From NCBI RefSeq assembly GCF_017833255.1, contig NZ_JAFIBU010000001.1, forward strand, positions 310,001 through 374,000: a stretch of 64,000 nucleotides of DNA. Direction: 5' to 3'. Below are positions 25,546-32,993 of this stretch, one piece after another. Position 1 is the first letter of the stretch. The number at the start of each line of letters is the position of its first letter. A program made the position numbers and the translations under genes. The notes beneath the pieces are model-generated. The model was not told the origin of the DNA. It worked only from the letters and a program-made list of their open reading frames with translations, and did no database searches. Source of the stretch: Paenibacillus sp. PvR098. Lineage in GTDB: Bacteria; Bacillota; Bacilli; Paenibacillales; NBRC-103111.

Positions 25546-25671
25546 GTGGCAAAGGCAAAGGTAGCAAAGCGGCCAACGAGGGATGAATTTGTTTTAGAGG
25601 AGATAAGAAATCAACATAATGAGAGTAGATTATCCACGGGATTAGATCCGGGGTTTTTTATGACAAGATAA
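25546..25671 (+). CDS. Micro-ORF (41 residues), uncertain
   Basis: GTG-started frame with GGGGGAAAAGG just upstream, encoding a basic protein that starts MAKAKVAKRPTRDEFVLEE and ends DPGFFMTR. It shows no recognisable motif; the C-terminus is reached within a TTTTTT run. Translation is plausible from the RBS and the Lys/Arg-rich start, but it may equally be a truncated gene start. Confidence 0.35.
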   Translation: MAKAKVAKRPTRDEFVLEEIRNQHNESRLSTGLDPGFFMTR

Positions 25672-25739
25672 AACGTAAAATTTTATACTGAGATTGGTGA
25701 TAAAACTGCAATGTCTTTATTACTAGGAGGTTATCATTA

Positions 25740-25955
25740 TTGAATAATTCAAAAAGGATTCGGACTACTATTGTATTATTATTTGGTTTGTTATTTATCT
25801 TCTTTGTGATTTCAAGTGCGTATTTGATAATGACGGACAAAGACAATTATAACTTGAGTTGGATGATGTTTATGGCTCTAATGTTTTTTGGACTAACCCT
25901 AGGAAATGTAGTTGCATTATTAATGAAAAGAAAGAAAAAAATGCCCTGGGTATAA
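25740..25955 (+). CDS. Small two-helix membrane protein
   Basis: A 71-residue protein with two transmembrane helices (about 9-31 and 41-63), an Asp/Asn-rich loop (TDKDNYN) and a basic tail (KRKKKMPWV). It starts at a TTG with TAGGAGG 10 bases upstream. AT-rich codon use, unlike the housekeeping genes in the window but like others in this stretch. No family recognised. Confidence 0.65.
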   Translation: MNNSKRIRTTIVLLFGLLFIFFVISSAYLIMTDKDNYNLSWMMFMALMFFGLTLGNVVALLMKRKKKMPWV

Positions 25956-25991
25956 TAAATCTGAGGCCAGTGGATTGAGCTTATAGCAACG

Positions 25992-26024
25992 AAAAAAGGA
26001 GCCACTACCACTACGAGTGCCTCC
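25992..26024 (-). terminator. Terminator of the 21-residue peptide gene
   Basis: On the minus strand GGAGGCACT and AGTGGCTCC pair with one mismatch (26024-25998), followed by TTTTTT (25997-25992). It begins 30 bases after the peptide gene stop. Confidence 0.7.
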
Positions 26025-26053
26025 CTTTTCCGGAACATGATGACAGCACCTTT

Positions 26054-26119
26054 CTAGTTAGCCAGCTCAACGATCATCACTATGAGCGTGAGCAAAGCGA
26101 TGAGTTCTGATCTACTCAT
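26054..26119 (-). CDS. Hydrophobic 21-residue peptide, toxin-like
   Basis: ATG with GGAGGAGAACTGA directly upstream, encoding a 21-residue peptide: polar start MSRSE, a hydrophobic core of about 14 residues (LIALLTLIVMIV) and ELAN at the end. A Rho-independent terminator lies 30 bases after the stop, so this is a complete short transcription unit. Size, single membrane-spanning core and terminator resemble type I toxin peptides and the putative holin-like toxin family of Firmicutes, although these are usually 25-35 residues with a charged C-terminus. No antisense RNA can be proven; the toxin role is inference. Confidence 0.5.
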   Translation of the reverse strand: MSRSELIALLTLIVMIVELAN

Positions 26120-26258
26120 TCAGTTCTCCTCCATCTTGATAGGATGGCTCTCCAGTCCGGCTTCCCCTCTCCCAAGGAGAATCATTACGTTCTATTAAAT
26201 GCTTATGCAGGTGGAGAAAATAAGATGACATGACTATATTTTTAATATAGGAAATCCG

Positions 26259-26651
26259 TTGAATAACAGATTTACCTACCTGAAAGAAAGGGGTTGCTTA
26301 GTATTGTCCAGAACCATTGAATTTACTGAAACGAGTTTAATATTAAATCTAAATGGATTAAAGAGTTTGGCGGCTTTAAGACGTAAAGTTGAAATTCCAT
26401 ATTCAGCAATACAAAAAGTAAATACTGAGGACTTCAAAATATCTTTGCTCTCATTTAGAGTAGGCACCTCTATATTCGATATTAGACAGGGACGATTTAT
26501 GCTGACAGACAAATGGTCGTTTATTTCATATGAGAATCATAAAGATGTAATTGTTTTAACACTGAACAACCATGAATTTGAAAAGGTTGTTTTCCAAATT
26601 CATAACCCCGAAGAAGTTAAGAATCAAATTATAGAACGAATTACCGGATAA
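26259..26651 (+). CDS. PH-domain-like hypothetical protein
   Basis: A 130-residue protein whose second half has alternating beta strands with a final helix (PEEVKNQIIERI), and segments IEFTETSLILNLNG, IPYSAIQKV and DKWSFISYENHKDVIVLTL, resembling bacterial PH-like domains. No membrane segment. It starts at a TTG with AGGAAA upstream; a second TTG at 26304 with AAAGGGG before it is an alternative that would give 115 residues. AT-rich. No specific function. Confidence 0.6.
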   Translation: MNNRFTYLKERGCLVLSRTIEFTETSLILNLNGLKSLAALRRKVEIPYSAIQKVNTEDFKISLLSFRVGTSIFDIRQGRFMLTDKWSFISYENHKDVIVLTLNNHEFEKVVFQIHNPEEVKNQIIERITG

Positions 26652-26742
26652 ATGGCTGATGTTTGATGAGGGGACCTTCAGAAAACCTCGAAATAGATCC
26701 ACTTGCGGGGTACTTGAGTGTTTATCGTTTTTTGTGTTGATG

Positions 26743-26770
26743 AAAAAAATAGATGGGGGATTTCTCCCCC
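26743..26770 (-). terminator. Terminator of the small zinc-ribbon gene
   Basis: On the minus strand GGGGGA-GAAA-TCCCCC, then ATCTA and TTTTTTT. Confidence 0.75.
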
Positions 26771-26775
26771 ACTCA

Positions 26776-26919
26776 TTACCCTTTTAAGGAAAGCAGCCAT
26801 TCGGCATAACAAGGACTGCAGAGGACTTCAAATCGTTCTTCAGTGCCGGTTTTATTATATACTGTAATACTGTGTGCAGACTTTGCTTCCTTTTCACAAT
26901 AACAACAGTTATACGACAT
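26776..26919 (-). CDS. Small zinc-ribbon-like protein (47 residues)
   Basis: ATG with AGGAAGAGGTG upstream. The protein has two Cys pairs, CCYC (residues 5-8) and CSPC (34-37), separated by a beta-like ITVYNKTGTEERFEVL segment: a treble-clef or ribbon arrangement that would hold one zinc. It ends 6 bases before a terminator. This length escapes most gene finders. Function unknown. Confidence 0.65.
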   Translation of the reverse strand: MSYNCCYCEKEAKSAHSITVYNKTGTEERFEVLCSPCYAEWLLSLKG

Positions 26920-26997
26920 TGAATTACACCTCTTCCTTGGATTTAGGGCAAGAGTATTATTCCCATGGAAGAAGCAATTATAATTTTCCTTAACACT

Positions 26998-27156
26998 CTA
27001 AATATCAATTCCATCTAGTTTTTCGTTAGGTTGTCCATAATTGCGAATCGGTACAGTGTCATCAGCTCTGAAACCAATGCGTTCATGTACTCTTGTGTCC
27101 TCGTACATCGTTTCCGGGTTTCCATCTGTTTCTTTATCTATTTTCTCATTTGGCAT
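26998..27156 (-). CDS. Small hydrophilic protein (52 residues)
   Basis: ATG preceded by AAGGAGGT, among the best RBS in the window. The product is very polar (MPNEKIDKETDGNPETMYED, then RADDTVPIRNYGQPNE), with no helix-rich or membrane part, and may be unstructured. It lies 78 bases upstream of the zinc-ribbon gene on the same strand, so they may be co-transcribed. Small Asn/Asp/Glu-rich proteins are common among spore proteins, but no such family is recognised here. Confidence 0.62.
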   Translation of the reverse strand: MPNEKIDKETDGNPETMYEDTRVHERIGFRADDTVPIRNYGQPNEKLDGIDI

Positions 27157-27427
27157 GGTTTGACCTCCTTGTAATTAGACATATGAGTTATCTTCTACAC
27201 GTGTCGTGTTATTTAATCCCTAAACATTCCTCCTATTTTTTCTTTAAAAAGCAGCAATGATAAAGCACCTTATTCAGGTGCTTGTGATGGAGCTTCCTAG
27301 CCCATTTTGAAAATAAAATACTGGATTGAAAAATAAACAGAGTGGTAAAATGAAGGGAAACGCAATTGTTCAACCTGCTTATTTTATGAATTGATGGAGG
27401 AAAATATGTAGGTGTAAGGAGAATCAG

Positions 27428-27742
27428 ATGAAAACTTGGATGAAGATTAGACTCGCTGATGCCATCAAAACATATGATGCCCATCCCGATTATGATTATA
27501 AATGCAGCATTGACGTTCTGGCTTGGGAACATGCTGAGGAGCGCGGCATCGATCAACAGAATGGGGTAGTTGTCTCCATTATCATAGGGATTGTCAAGGA
27601 AGAGCAGGCCGAGATCCGGGTTCAATATGAGAAAGAAGACTATGAAGCTCATAAAACGAATCTGCTTATACAGAAGGCGGTCAAGGAAGGCATGAAATGG
27701 ATTAAAGAAGAACTGGACACCTATTTGTCGAATCGGATGTGA
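27428..27742 (+). CDS. Hypothetical protein (104 residues)
   Basis: A soluble alpha/beta protein beginning MKTWMKIRLADAIKTYDAHP, with a hydrophobic strand (GVVVSIIIGIVKEE) and a C-terminal helix (KAVKEGMKWIKEELDTYL). TAAGGAG stands 7 bases before the ATG. Just upstream (27395-27415) is GGAGGAAAAT followed by ATG-TAG, a start-stop element. No family recognised; codon use is like the core genes rather than the AT-rich stretch. Confidence 0.65.
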   Translation: MKTWMKIRLADAIKTYDAHPDYDYKCSIDVLAWEHAEERGIDQQNGVVVSIIIGIVKEEQAEIRVQYEKEDYEAHKTNLLIQKAVKEGMKWIKEELDTYLSNRM

Positions 27743-28137
27743 AACATAGAACGAGCGAAGCCGTCTTTGCCGCAGCAAAAAATAAAATGGAGCACGTGTA
27801 TAAAGATTCGTAATTCTGGCCATCATACTATTAACGGTGAAAAGAGAGGTGTGGTTCCGTTGGGCGATCTAACGAGCAATACCATGGAAGTTGTTGTTGA
27901 ATCAAGATAGAAGCGGAGGTGTGTGCCAAAGACACGTTACTGTAGTATACGTACTGCAAGATGTGAATGAGGTTTAGAACCCCGAGCTTATGGAAAGATT
28001 CAAGGCAAAATACCATAACGTTCACCGTTGGAAGGGACTCCGAAAGGGGTCCTTTTTCTATTGTCGTTTTCGTCCCATATCGCCCTTCTTTTCCCTGCTT
28101 ATTCAGTGAATCTCCCATGATACATTGGATTCAGGTG
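27743..28137. other. Gene-remnant stretch before the ligase pseudogene
   Basis: About 395 bases with only broken frames. One plus-strand frame stays open to the stop at 27908-27910 (…VVPLGDLTSNTMEVVVESR) but has no start with an RBS. A good terminator lies at 28033-28059 with no intact gene before it. The likely reading is a decayed gene. Confidence 0.4.
28033..28059 (+). terminator. Terminator without an intact gene upstream
   Basis: AGGGACTCC-GAAA-GGGGTCCTT (two wobbles), followed by TTTCTA. Confidence 0.65.
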
Positions 28138-28750
28138 ATGCATATGTTGATTGGTCCTATGCTCCTTGAGTCTCAAGACAAGCCTTTTTCAGACCCATCT
28201 TATATCTTCGAGCCGATGCTGGATGGTCATCGTCTGATATTGATTAAGAAAGGCAGTGAGATACGTCTTTTTACAAGGCACAAAACCGAATGTACACGCC
28301 AATATGGACCGTTTGCAGTTAACCGAGCGAGTGAAAATCCACTCCTTCGCCAAGCATCGTTCGGTTCATTATGTGGTCTGGGATATTCTTCATCATAAAG
28401 GCCGCGACTTACGTGAGCTTTCATTAATGAAACGAAGATCGATCCTTGAATCCATTATGAAGACAAATGCTTCCTATCACATCATACCTCAAATGGATGA
28501 GAGGGGCGAAGACCTCTACAAGCAGCTGGTCGATCAATCCATGCAGGGGATGGTAGCGAAGAAAAAAGACAGCCCCTACGTTTCCCGGCGTTCTCATGAC
28601 TGGTTAAAAATTGTGAATTATAGGTACGAGGATGTTTTTATTACAGGATATCGAAAAGTGGGTTCTGGATGGCTGGCCCATGTTCAATTTGTTCAATGGA
28701 CGCGTCACGGCTTTCTAAGGAAGCCATCCTTGGTTGAATTTAAATTTTAA
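28138..28750 (+). pseudogene. Degenerate ATP-dependent DNA ligase (LigD-type ligase domain)
   Basis: Two frames together resemble the ligase domain of Firmicute LigD-like DNA ligases. The first (28138-28398) carries MLLESQDKPFSDPSYIFEP, then DGHRLIL and TRHKTECTRQY. The second (from about 28295 to 28750) resumes with DRLQLTERVKIHSFAKH, HYVVWDILHHKGRDLREL and SRRSHDWLKIVNYRYEDVF. About 35 residues between them, normally holding VVLDGE, are missing, with a frame change. The nucleotidyl-transfer lysine of the KxDG motif is Met here (EPMLDGHR), and the OB-fold end is cut short. It cannot make an active ligase as one chain. The second frame could still be translated from its own ATG. Confidence 0.8.
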
Positions 28751-28899
28751 TGTTCTATTCATCTATTTTAAAGATTCTTTTCATGATCACATATCATAAT
28801 CAAGCTTGTACCCCATCTTTATATATATTCGTTGCATCCCCGCTGTCGCAGCCATCGACGAAGCGGGGAATTTTTTTATTACTCGAATATTTCGGAAGT

Positions 28900-29610
28900 T
28901 TATTCACAGGCTATCCCATCGCCATCCCGGTCCAAACCGCTGCGATAGCCCGGGTCCCCACGATGAAGCGGAGCTTTTCCGGCAGCCCGCACCTCAGCGC
29001 ACTTCGCATAATAGACATCCTCGTTCTGCGATGCTTTCGGCTTGGTTGGTACGGGTGCCGTACTGTCGTCATATCCTTTATCTGAGACATAATCTTCGAT
29101 ACTCCAAATGCCGAGCTTAGCCTTCTGAGCTTCCTTTTGGATTTCCCTGAAGCGATCGGCATGCTTGACGTCCGGCGGGAACACAGAAACCCTTGCTAAT
29201 CCTTTTTCCAGCAGCACTTCATTGAACATTCTATCATTCACATAGACATAGGCGAGAATACGTCCGTATCGATCTCGCTCAGAGACATCGAGCTCCAGCC
29301 TGACTTCCTTGCCTTCCAGCGTTTCCTTGGCGAGGGCAGACGCTTCGGGGCCGAACGGCTGCATTGGCTTGCTAGGATGGACGGTTTCTGGCGTATCTAC
29401 CATAATCATACGGACGGTTTCCTCCTTGCCCTCCATCTCAATTTTGATCGTGTCTCCATCGACGACCCTTGTCACTTTTGCGGTGAAGAGCATCTTGTTC
29501 TCAACTGGCGCAGACGCGGCAGAAGTTGAGGCGGCCTGTGAATTGCCACAACCTGAAATCATAATCGCTGCTGTTAACACCAAGGCTGACATTCTGGACC
29601 ATTTTTTCAA
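28900..29610 (-). CDS. Secreted thermonuclease-like lipoprotein with Excalibur domain
   Basis: A 236-residue extracellular nuclease of the staphylococcal nuclease family. Lipobox ISGC is near residue 21. The SNase domain (about 43-170) has VVDGDTIKI, VRMIMVDTPET and ERDRYGRILAYVYV, which hold the Ca-binding Asp pair and the two catalytic Arg with Glu. The C-terminal Excalibur Ca-binding motif is seen as YAKCAEVRAAG ... DPGYRSGLDRDGDGIACE. It starts at a TTG with AAGGAGGAA upstream. A hairpin in the leader (29646-29677) may attenuate it. Acts on DNA/RNA outside the cell. Confidence 0.9.
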   Translation of the reverse strand: MKKWSRMSALVLTAAIMISGCGNSQAASTSAASAPVENKMLFTAKVTRVVDGDTIKIEMEGKEETVRMIMVDTPETVHPSKPMQPFGPEASALAKETLEGKEVRLELDVSERDRYGRILAYVYVNDRMFNEVLLEKGLARVSVFPPDVKHADRFREIQKEAQKAKLGIWSIEDYVSDKGYDDSTAPVPTKPKASQNEDVYYAKCAEVRAAGKAPLHRGDPGYRSGLDRDGDGIACE

Positions 29611-29645
29611 ATCAAGGTTCCTCCTTAAACATGAACGAAATCAAC

Positions 29646-29677
29646 AAAGCCCCTGAGGTGCTTCCTCAAGGGGCTTT
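29646..29677. terminator. Terminator-like hairpin between divergent genes
   Basis: AAAGCCCCTGAGG with CCTCAAGGGGCTTT (one bulge), loop TGCTT. It lies 36 bases upstream of the nuclease start, in the leader of that gene rather than after any gene. Confidence 0.55.
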
Positions 29678-29805
29678 ACCGGCGTATCCGGTCTAGATAA
29701 CTTACCACGAATAACCATATCGGTCAATAAACTAATCTAAGGCAGTCACCCATTGGCTCGTTATGCAATATCTTATGGTTATAACATAGTAAAGAGGTGA
29801 AATGA

Positions 29806-30234
29806 ATGGCTGTAGTAAAGGCCAGGGATCAAGATGTTGCGCTCTTAGCCAGATTACTTAGAGCTGAAGCGGAAGGGGAAGGCGAGCAGGGTATGCTGCT
29901 GGTCGGGAACGTAGGGATTAATCGAATCCGGGCCGATTGCTCCGATTTTAAAGCAATTCGCACCATCCCTCAAATGATCTATCAGCCCCACGCATTTGAG
30001 GCTACGATACACGGGTATTTTTATCAGAAAGCCAGGGATCGGGAAAAACGTCTGGCCCGGAGATCTATTAATGGCGAAAGATACTGGCCGGCCAAATTCA
30101 GCTTATGGTATTTCAGACCACCCGGAGATTGTCCTCCAACGTGGTACGATCAGCCCTTTGTGGGACGTTACAAGAAGCATTGCTTTTACCAGCCTACGGG
30201 TGAAGAATGCGAAAATGTATATAACACGTTCTAA
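29806..30234 (+). CDS. cwlJ: Spore cortex-lytic enzyme family hydrolase (CwlJ-like)
   Basis: A 142-residue SleB/CwlJ-family cell wall hydrolase without signal peptide, as in CwlJ. Recognisable parts: DVALLARLLRAEAEGEGEQG with the catalytic Glu region, LLVGNVGINRI, TIPQMIYQPHAFEA and the Cys/Pro-rich end. CwlJ degrades cortex muramic-delta-lactam peptidoglycan during germination and is held in the coat. RBS AGAGGTG before the ATG, followed by a good terminator. In Bacillus it is often next to gerQ, which is absent here. CwlJ versus another SleB/CwlJ paralogue cannot be settled by eye. Confidence 0.85.
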   Translation: MAVVKARDQDVALLARLLRAEAEGEGEQGMLLVGNVGINRIRADCSDFKAIRTIPQMIYQPHAFEATIHGYFYQKARDREKRLARRSINGERYWPAKFSLWYFRPPGDCPPTWYDQPFVGRYKKHCFYQPTGEECENVYNTF

Positions 30235-30250
30235 TATGTTTGTTTGTTTT

Positions 30251-30270
30251 GAGCCGAAAGGCTCTTTTTT
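30251..30270 (+). terminator. Terminator of the cwlJ-like gene
   Basis: GAGCC-GAAA-GGCTC followed by TTTTTT. A second hairpin (GCTCTCCAG/CTGGAGAGC, 30282-30309) follows and may serve the convergent coat gene. Confidence 0.85.
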
Positions 30271-30349
30271 ATTGATATAAGGCTCTCCAGTTGTTGGTTG
30301 CTGGAGAGCTCGATGGGGTCTCATGATGATATCCTTTGCTCTTCAGCGG

Positions 30350-30586
30350 TTATTTTTTACGTTTCTTTATATTGGATATCGTTGCTGTGTAAGGTGCAAA
30401 AGGTCCTACATCTCTTTCGATAAAAGTGTAGACGTGATTATAAACAGGAACACAGTGATGACGATTGATCACTTCAATAGGCTGGATGACCTGAACGAGC
30501 TGAGGATGATAGAAATCTCTAACGACGTGAACAGGTCTTTGGACAATCGGTTGTGCCGGGGGACAGCATTTACGTGCATGAGTCAA
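30350..30586 (-). CDS. CotD-family spore coat protein
   Basis: A 78-residue His/Val/Pro-rich protein: CCPPAQPIVQRPVHVVRDFY, then NRHHCVPVYNHVYTF and a basic tail. This composition and the repeated P-x-x-V-x-x-H pattern match the CotD inner-coat family. It starts at a TTG with AAAGGAG 9 bases upstream; the overlapping ATG is in another frame. Probably made in the mother cell late in sporulation. Lies convergent to the cwlJ-like gene. Confidence 0.8.
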   Translation of the reverse strand: MTHARKCCPPAQPIVQRPVHVVRDFYHPQLVQVIQPIEVINRHHCVPVYNHVYTFIERDVGPFAPYTATISNIKKRKK

Positions 30587-30678
30587 TGGATATCACTCCT
30601 TTCGTATTTGATCCAGTATACGTGGTACAGGGTGATATCGATTGTTCATCTGCCTTGATGTTAGTTTTTTTTCCCAAA

Positions 30679-31341
30679 TCAGGTATATTTGCTTGGCTTT
30701 CCCCAAGCTTCGCTAAAGATCAGATCCGGGAGGGTTCTTCTTTTTTCCCAATTCGAGGATTCTAAAATAGGTTTGGATGGATATTGATCCGTATATCCAA
30801 TCGATATCAGCGCGATCGGATCGATATGAGGCGGGATTTCCAAGATATCTCGGATGTCATTCTTTTTATAAAAGCTAACCCAGCCCATGGCCAAACCTTC
30901 GGCACAAGCTGCCAGCCACATATTTTGAATGGCGCAAGCCGTTGACATGATATCGGTTTCGGGAATCGAATTACGCCCCAATACATGGGAGCCGCCCCGT
31001 GTGGGATCACACGTTATGCAGATCGTCAGCGGAGCTTCCTTAATCCCCTCAATTTTAAGACTCAAGAACTGGTCTTGTCGTTCATCTTCATAATGAATGG
31101 CTAAAGCGCGTCGTTCTTTGTCTGCTGCCCAAGCCAGTTGTTCTTTAACCTCTTTGGATGAAACGAGTATAAAATTCCAGGGCTGCATGAACCCTACCGA
31201 GGGACCGTGGTGTGCTGCTTGCAACAGTCTCATAATCATTTCATCCGGTATCGGATCGGATAAAAATGTTCGAATATCCCTTCTTGTATAAATAATTTTG
31301 TACAGAGCTTCTTTTTCCATTTCATTAAACATCTCACTCAC
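30679..31341 (-). CDS. bluB: 5,6-dimethylbenzimidazole synthase (BluB)
   Basis: A 220-residue nitroreductase-fold flavoprotein with the BluB signatures RRDIRTFLSDPIPDEMI, AAHHGPSVGFMQPWNFI, MSTACAIQNMWLAACAEG and GWVSFYKK. BluB cannibalises reduced FMN with oxygen to give the lower ligand of vitamin B12. The ATG is preceded by GGTGAGTG. No other cobalamin genes and no cobalamin riboswitch are seen near it. A plain nitroreductase is the alternative, but the SVGFMQPW motif argues for BluB. Confidence 0.88.
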   Translation of the reverse strand: MSEMFNEMEKEALYKIIYTRRDIRTFLSDPIPDEMIMRLLQAAHHGPSVGFMQPWNFILVSSKEVKEQLAWAADKERRALAIHYEDERQDQFLSLKIEGIKEAPLTICITCDPTRGGSHVLGRNSIPETDIMSTACAIQNMWLAACAEGLAMGWVSFYKKNDIRDILEIPPHIDPIALISIGYTDQYPSKPILESSNWEKRRTLPDLIFSEAWGKPSKYT

Positions 31342-31462
31342 CCCGATCTGACGAAATTTCGCTATTTCTTGCTGCTTTATAATATTAGCAAGGAAACCTA
31401 ACGATTGTAAATCGGCAGATACGTTTTGAGCTTACCTCGGCATGTGTTTCCGGCAAGGCTTA

Positions 31463-31471
31463 TGCTATAAT
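31463..31471 (+). promoter_or_regulatory. Extended -10 promoter
   Basis: TGCTATAAT (TG, one base, perfect TATAAT). It overlaps the ATG at 31470, which therefore is unlikely to be a start codon; the gene begins at 31509. Confidence 0.6.
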
Positions 31472-31508
31472 GACAACAGAAGACAAGCTTCTAGAAAGAG
31501 GGATTTTC

Positions 31509-32450
31509 ATGAGAGACTTTCCTGGGATAATGCAGCCTCCTTTCGGGGGCGGGGAAGAGCAGAACACCGGTATTGGGGCCTTGGATTGGGGTGAGCAGGA
31601 GTGGGGGACACACCGGTTTCATGTACGGAGTCTGGTTCAAGAATCCATTCAACTGCTTGCGAAGCCAGAGAAGGTGGTTGTGCTAGGAGCGGGAAATCAC
31701 GGTGACGTGGATCTGCCGGGCTTGGCCGTTCATTTTCAGCAGGTCACCGTGCTGGATACGGAAGACAATATGCTGGAGGAGTGGCTGAATGAAACGGGAG
31801 GACTTGCACAAAGTCGTCTGAAATCGCTCACCCGGGTTGATTATACGTGCCTGGATCACATTTCATTCTACGAAACGTTTGAAGAGATGCTCATGAACGG
31901 GGTATCCGGTGCGGAAGTCGCAGGTTATCTTAGGGATTGTGTGTTCGAGGCGCGGCGTAACGAAGCTTTACCTCATTTGAACAAATCATTCTCGCTCGTC
32001 GTTTCATCGGGCGTACATACCCAATTATTTTATATTGACGCGCTTACGCAGTTTTACAGCCACATAGAGCGATACGGAGATCAGGACATTCGTCTGATCA
32101 TGGAGGCGCTCGCCTATTTGCGTAATAACTTGATGACCGATTATAACGGGTTGCTCCTATCCCTGGTTAAGCCGGAAGGAAGAGTGACCGTGTGGACGGA
32201 TATGATTTTGCTGGATGAGGATAAGAAGTGGATTGCGGAGGAGCTGAGCCAGCCGCGTGAAGACCGCGAGCGTGCGCGGTTTCTGTTCGAAGCCTTCGGT
32301 AAATACGGGATGGAAGCGGCGGTTGTCGGATTGAAGGATCTTCACGACCGGCTCAGGCCGGAAAAGCTTCTGTTTCGAAGTTGGGTGTGGCATACGGAAT
32401 CTGGCAAAACGTATATCGTTGCCGGTTTGTCAGGCCATCCACGTTCATAA
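31509..32450 (+). CDS. Hypothetical protein with Rossmann-like N-terminal motif
   Basis: A 313-residue soluble protein. KVVVLGAGNHGDVDLPGLA followed about 20 residues later by VTVLDTEDNML looks like a SAM-methyltransferase motif I with the acidic residue of strand 2, so an AdoMet-dependent enzyme is possible. The later part (FSLVVSSGVHTQLFYIDA, and LVKPEGRVTVWTDMILLD) fits motifs at strands 4 and 5 of that fold. The ATG at 31509 has AGAGGG upstream and an extended -10 promoter precedes it. It overlaps the convergent PilZ gene by 6 bases. Substrate unknown. Confidence 0.7.
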   Translation: MRDFPGIMQPPFGGGEEQNTGIGALDWGEQEWGTHRFHVRSLVQESIQLLAKPEKVVVLGAGNHGDVDLPGLAVHFQQVTVLDTEDNMLEEWLNETGGLAQSRLKSLTRVDYTCLDHISFYETFEEMLMNGVSGAEVAGYLRDCVFEARRNEALPHLNKSFSLVVSSGVHTQLFYIDALTQFYSHIERYGDQDIRLIMEALAYLRNNLMTDYNGLLLSLVKPEGRVTVWTDMILLDEDKKWIAEELSQPREDRERARFLFEAFGKYGMEAAVVGLKDLHDRLRPEKLLFRSWVWHTESGKTYIVAGLSGHPRS

Positions 32451-32876
32451 GGGCTTGAATCCAATCAAATCTTCGTCCGTACAAAAGCTGCATCCGGTGA
32501 GTACGGGGGTTTTCCGAAGCTTGACGGACATTTGGTTCAGCATGCCGGTTAAGGCAGCGGTATCCGTCTCATCCAATGAAAATTGTGCGCTGTACTCATA
32601 ATGCCCCTCTTCCGGCAAAATAGAGCGGGCGATGGTACCGACTGGTTTGTATTCTTTGCCCATGGCGGTAAATTTTAGCTCGACGAGAAGATGGTCCTCT
32701 TCCGGCAGCGGTGATGCGGTATAGAATCGCGCTCCGCCTGCGCTTAGGTTAACCAGCGCGGCTTTGACGATTTTGGATTCGGGATCGATCACTTCGTAAT
32801 CAATGATCTTTAATTCGGCGCATAGAGGGTGCTGAAATTCTACACGAAAAAAGCTGCGCTTGTTATTGACACTCAT
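32445..32876 (-). CDS. PilZ-domain protein
   Basis: A 143-residue protein with the c-di-GMP-binding motifs of PilZ: KRSFFRVEF (RxxxR, near residues 7-11) and VNLSAGGARF ([D/N]xSxxG, about 42-48). The rest fits a single PilZ barrel with a C-terminal helical tail carrying a CSFC pair. It may act as an effector of c-di-GMP signals, to which the GGDEF-kinase at 34324-35958 could relate. RBS AAAGGA. Stand-alone gene. Confidence 0.85.
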   Translation of the reverse strand: MSVNNKRSFFRVEFQHPLCAELKIIDYEVIDPESKIVKAALVNLSAGGARFYTASPLPEEDHLLVELKFTAMGKEYKPVGTIARSILPEEGHYEYSAQFSLDETDTAALTGMLNQMSVKLRKTPVLTGCSFCTDEDLIGFKPL

Positions 32877-32972
32877 TATGACAACAATCCTTTACATAAG
32901 TATAAATAAATGATACCAACCTTACTATACCGTAAGGGGTTTGTTTGTGGCAACATAGACCAGTAATAAAAA

Positions 32973-32993
32973 ACCGCTCATTAATAGAGCGGT
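32973..32993 (-). terminator. Terminator of the small gene 32981-33208
   Basis: On minus: ACCGCTC-7 bases-GAGCGGT then TTTTTATT. The stop codon is in the loop. Confidence 0.7.

Noticed and set aside
27233..27826. 197-residue minus-strand frame
   Set aside because: It covers the supported plus-strand gene at 27428 and has no start site with an RBS.
23980..28800. Prophage or integrative element with att sites
   Set aside because: No integrase, phage structural gene or repeat of the tRNA end was found; only a decayed stretch can be claimed.
31342..31462. Cobalamin riboswitch before bluB
   Set aside because: The region is too short and lacks the conserved B12-box sequence.
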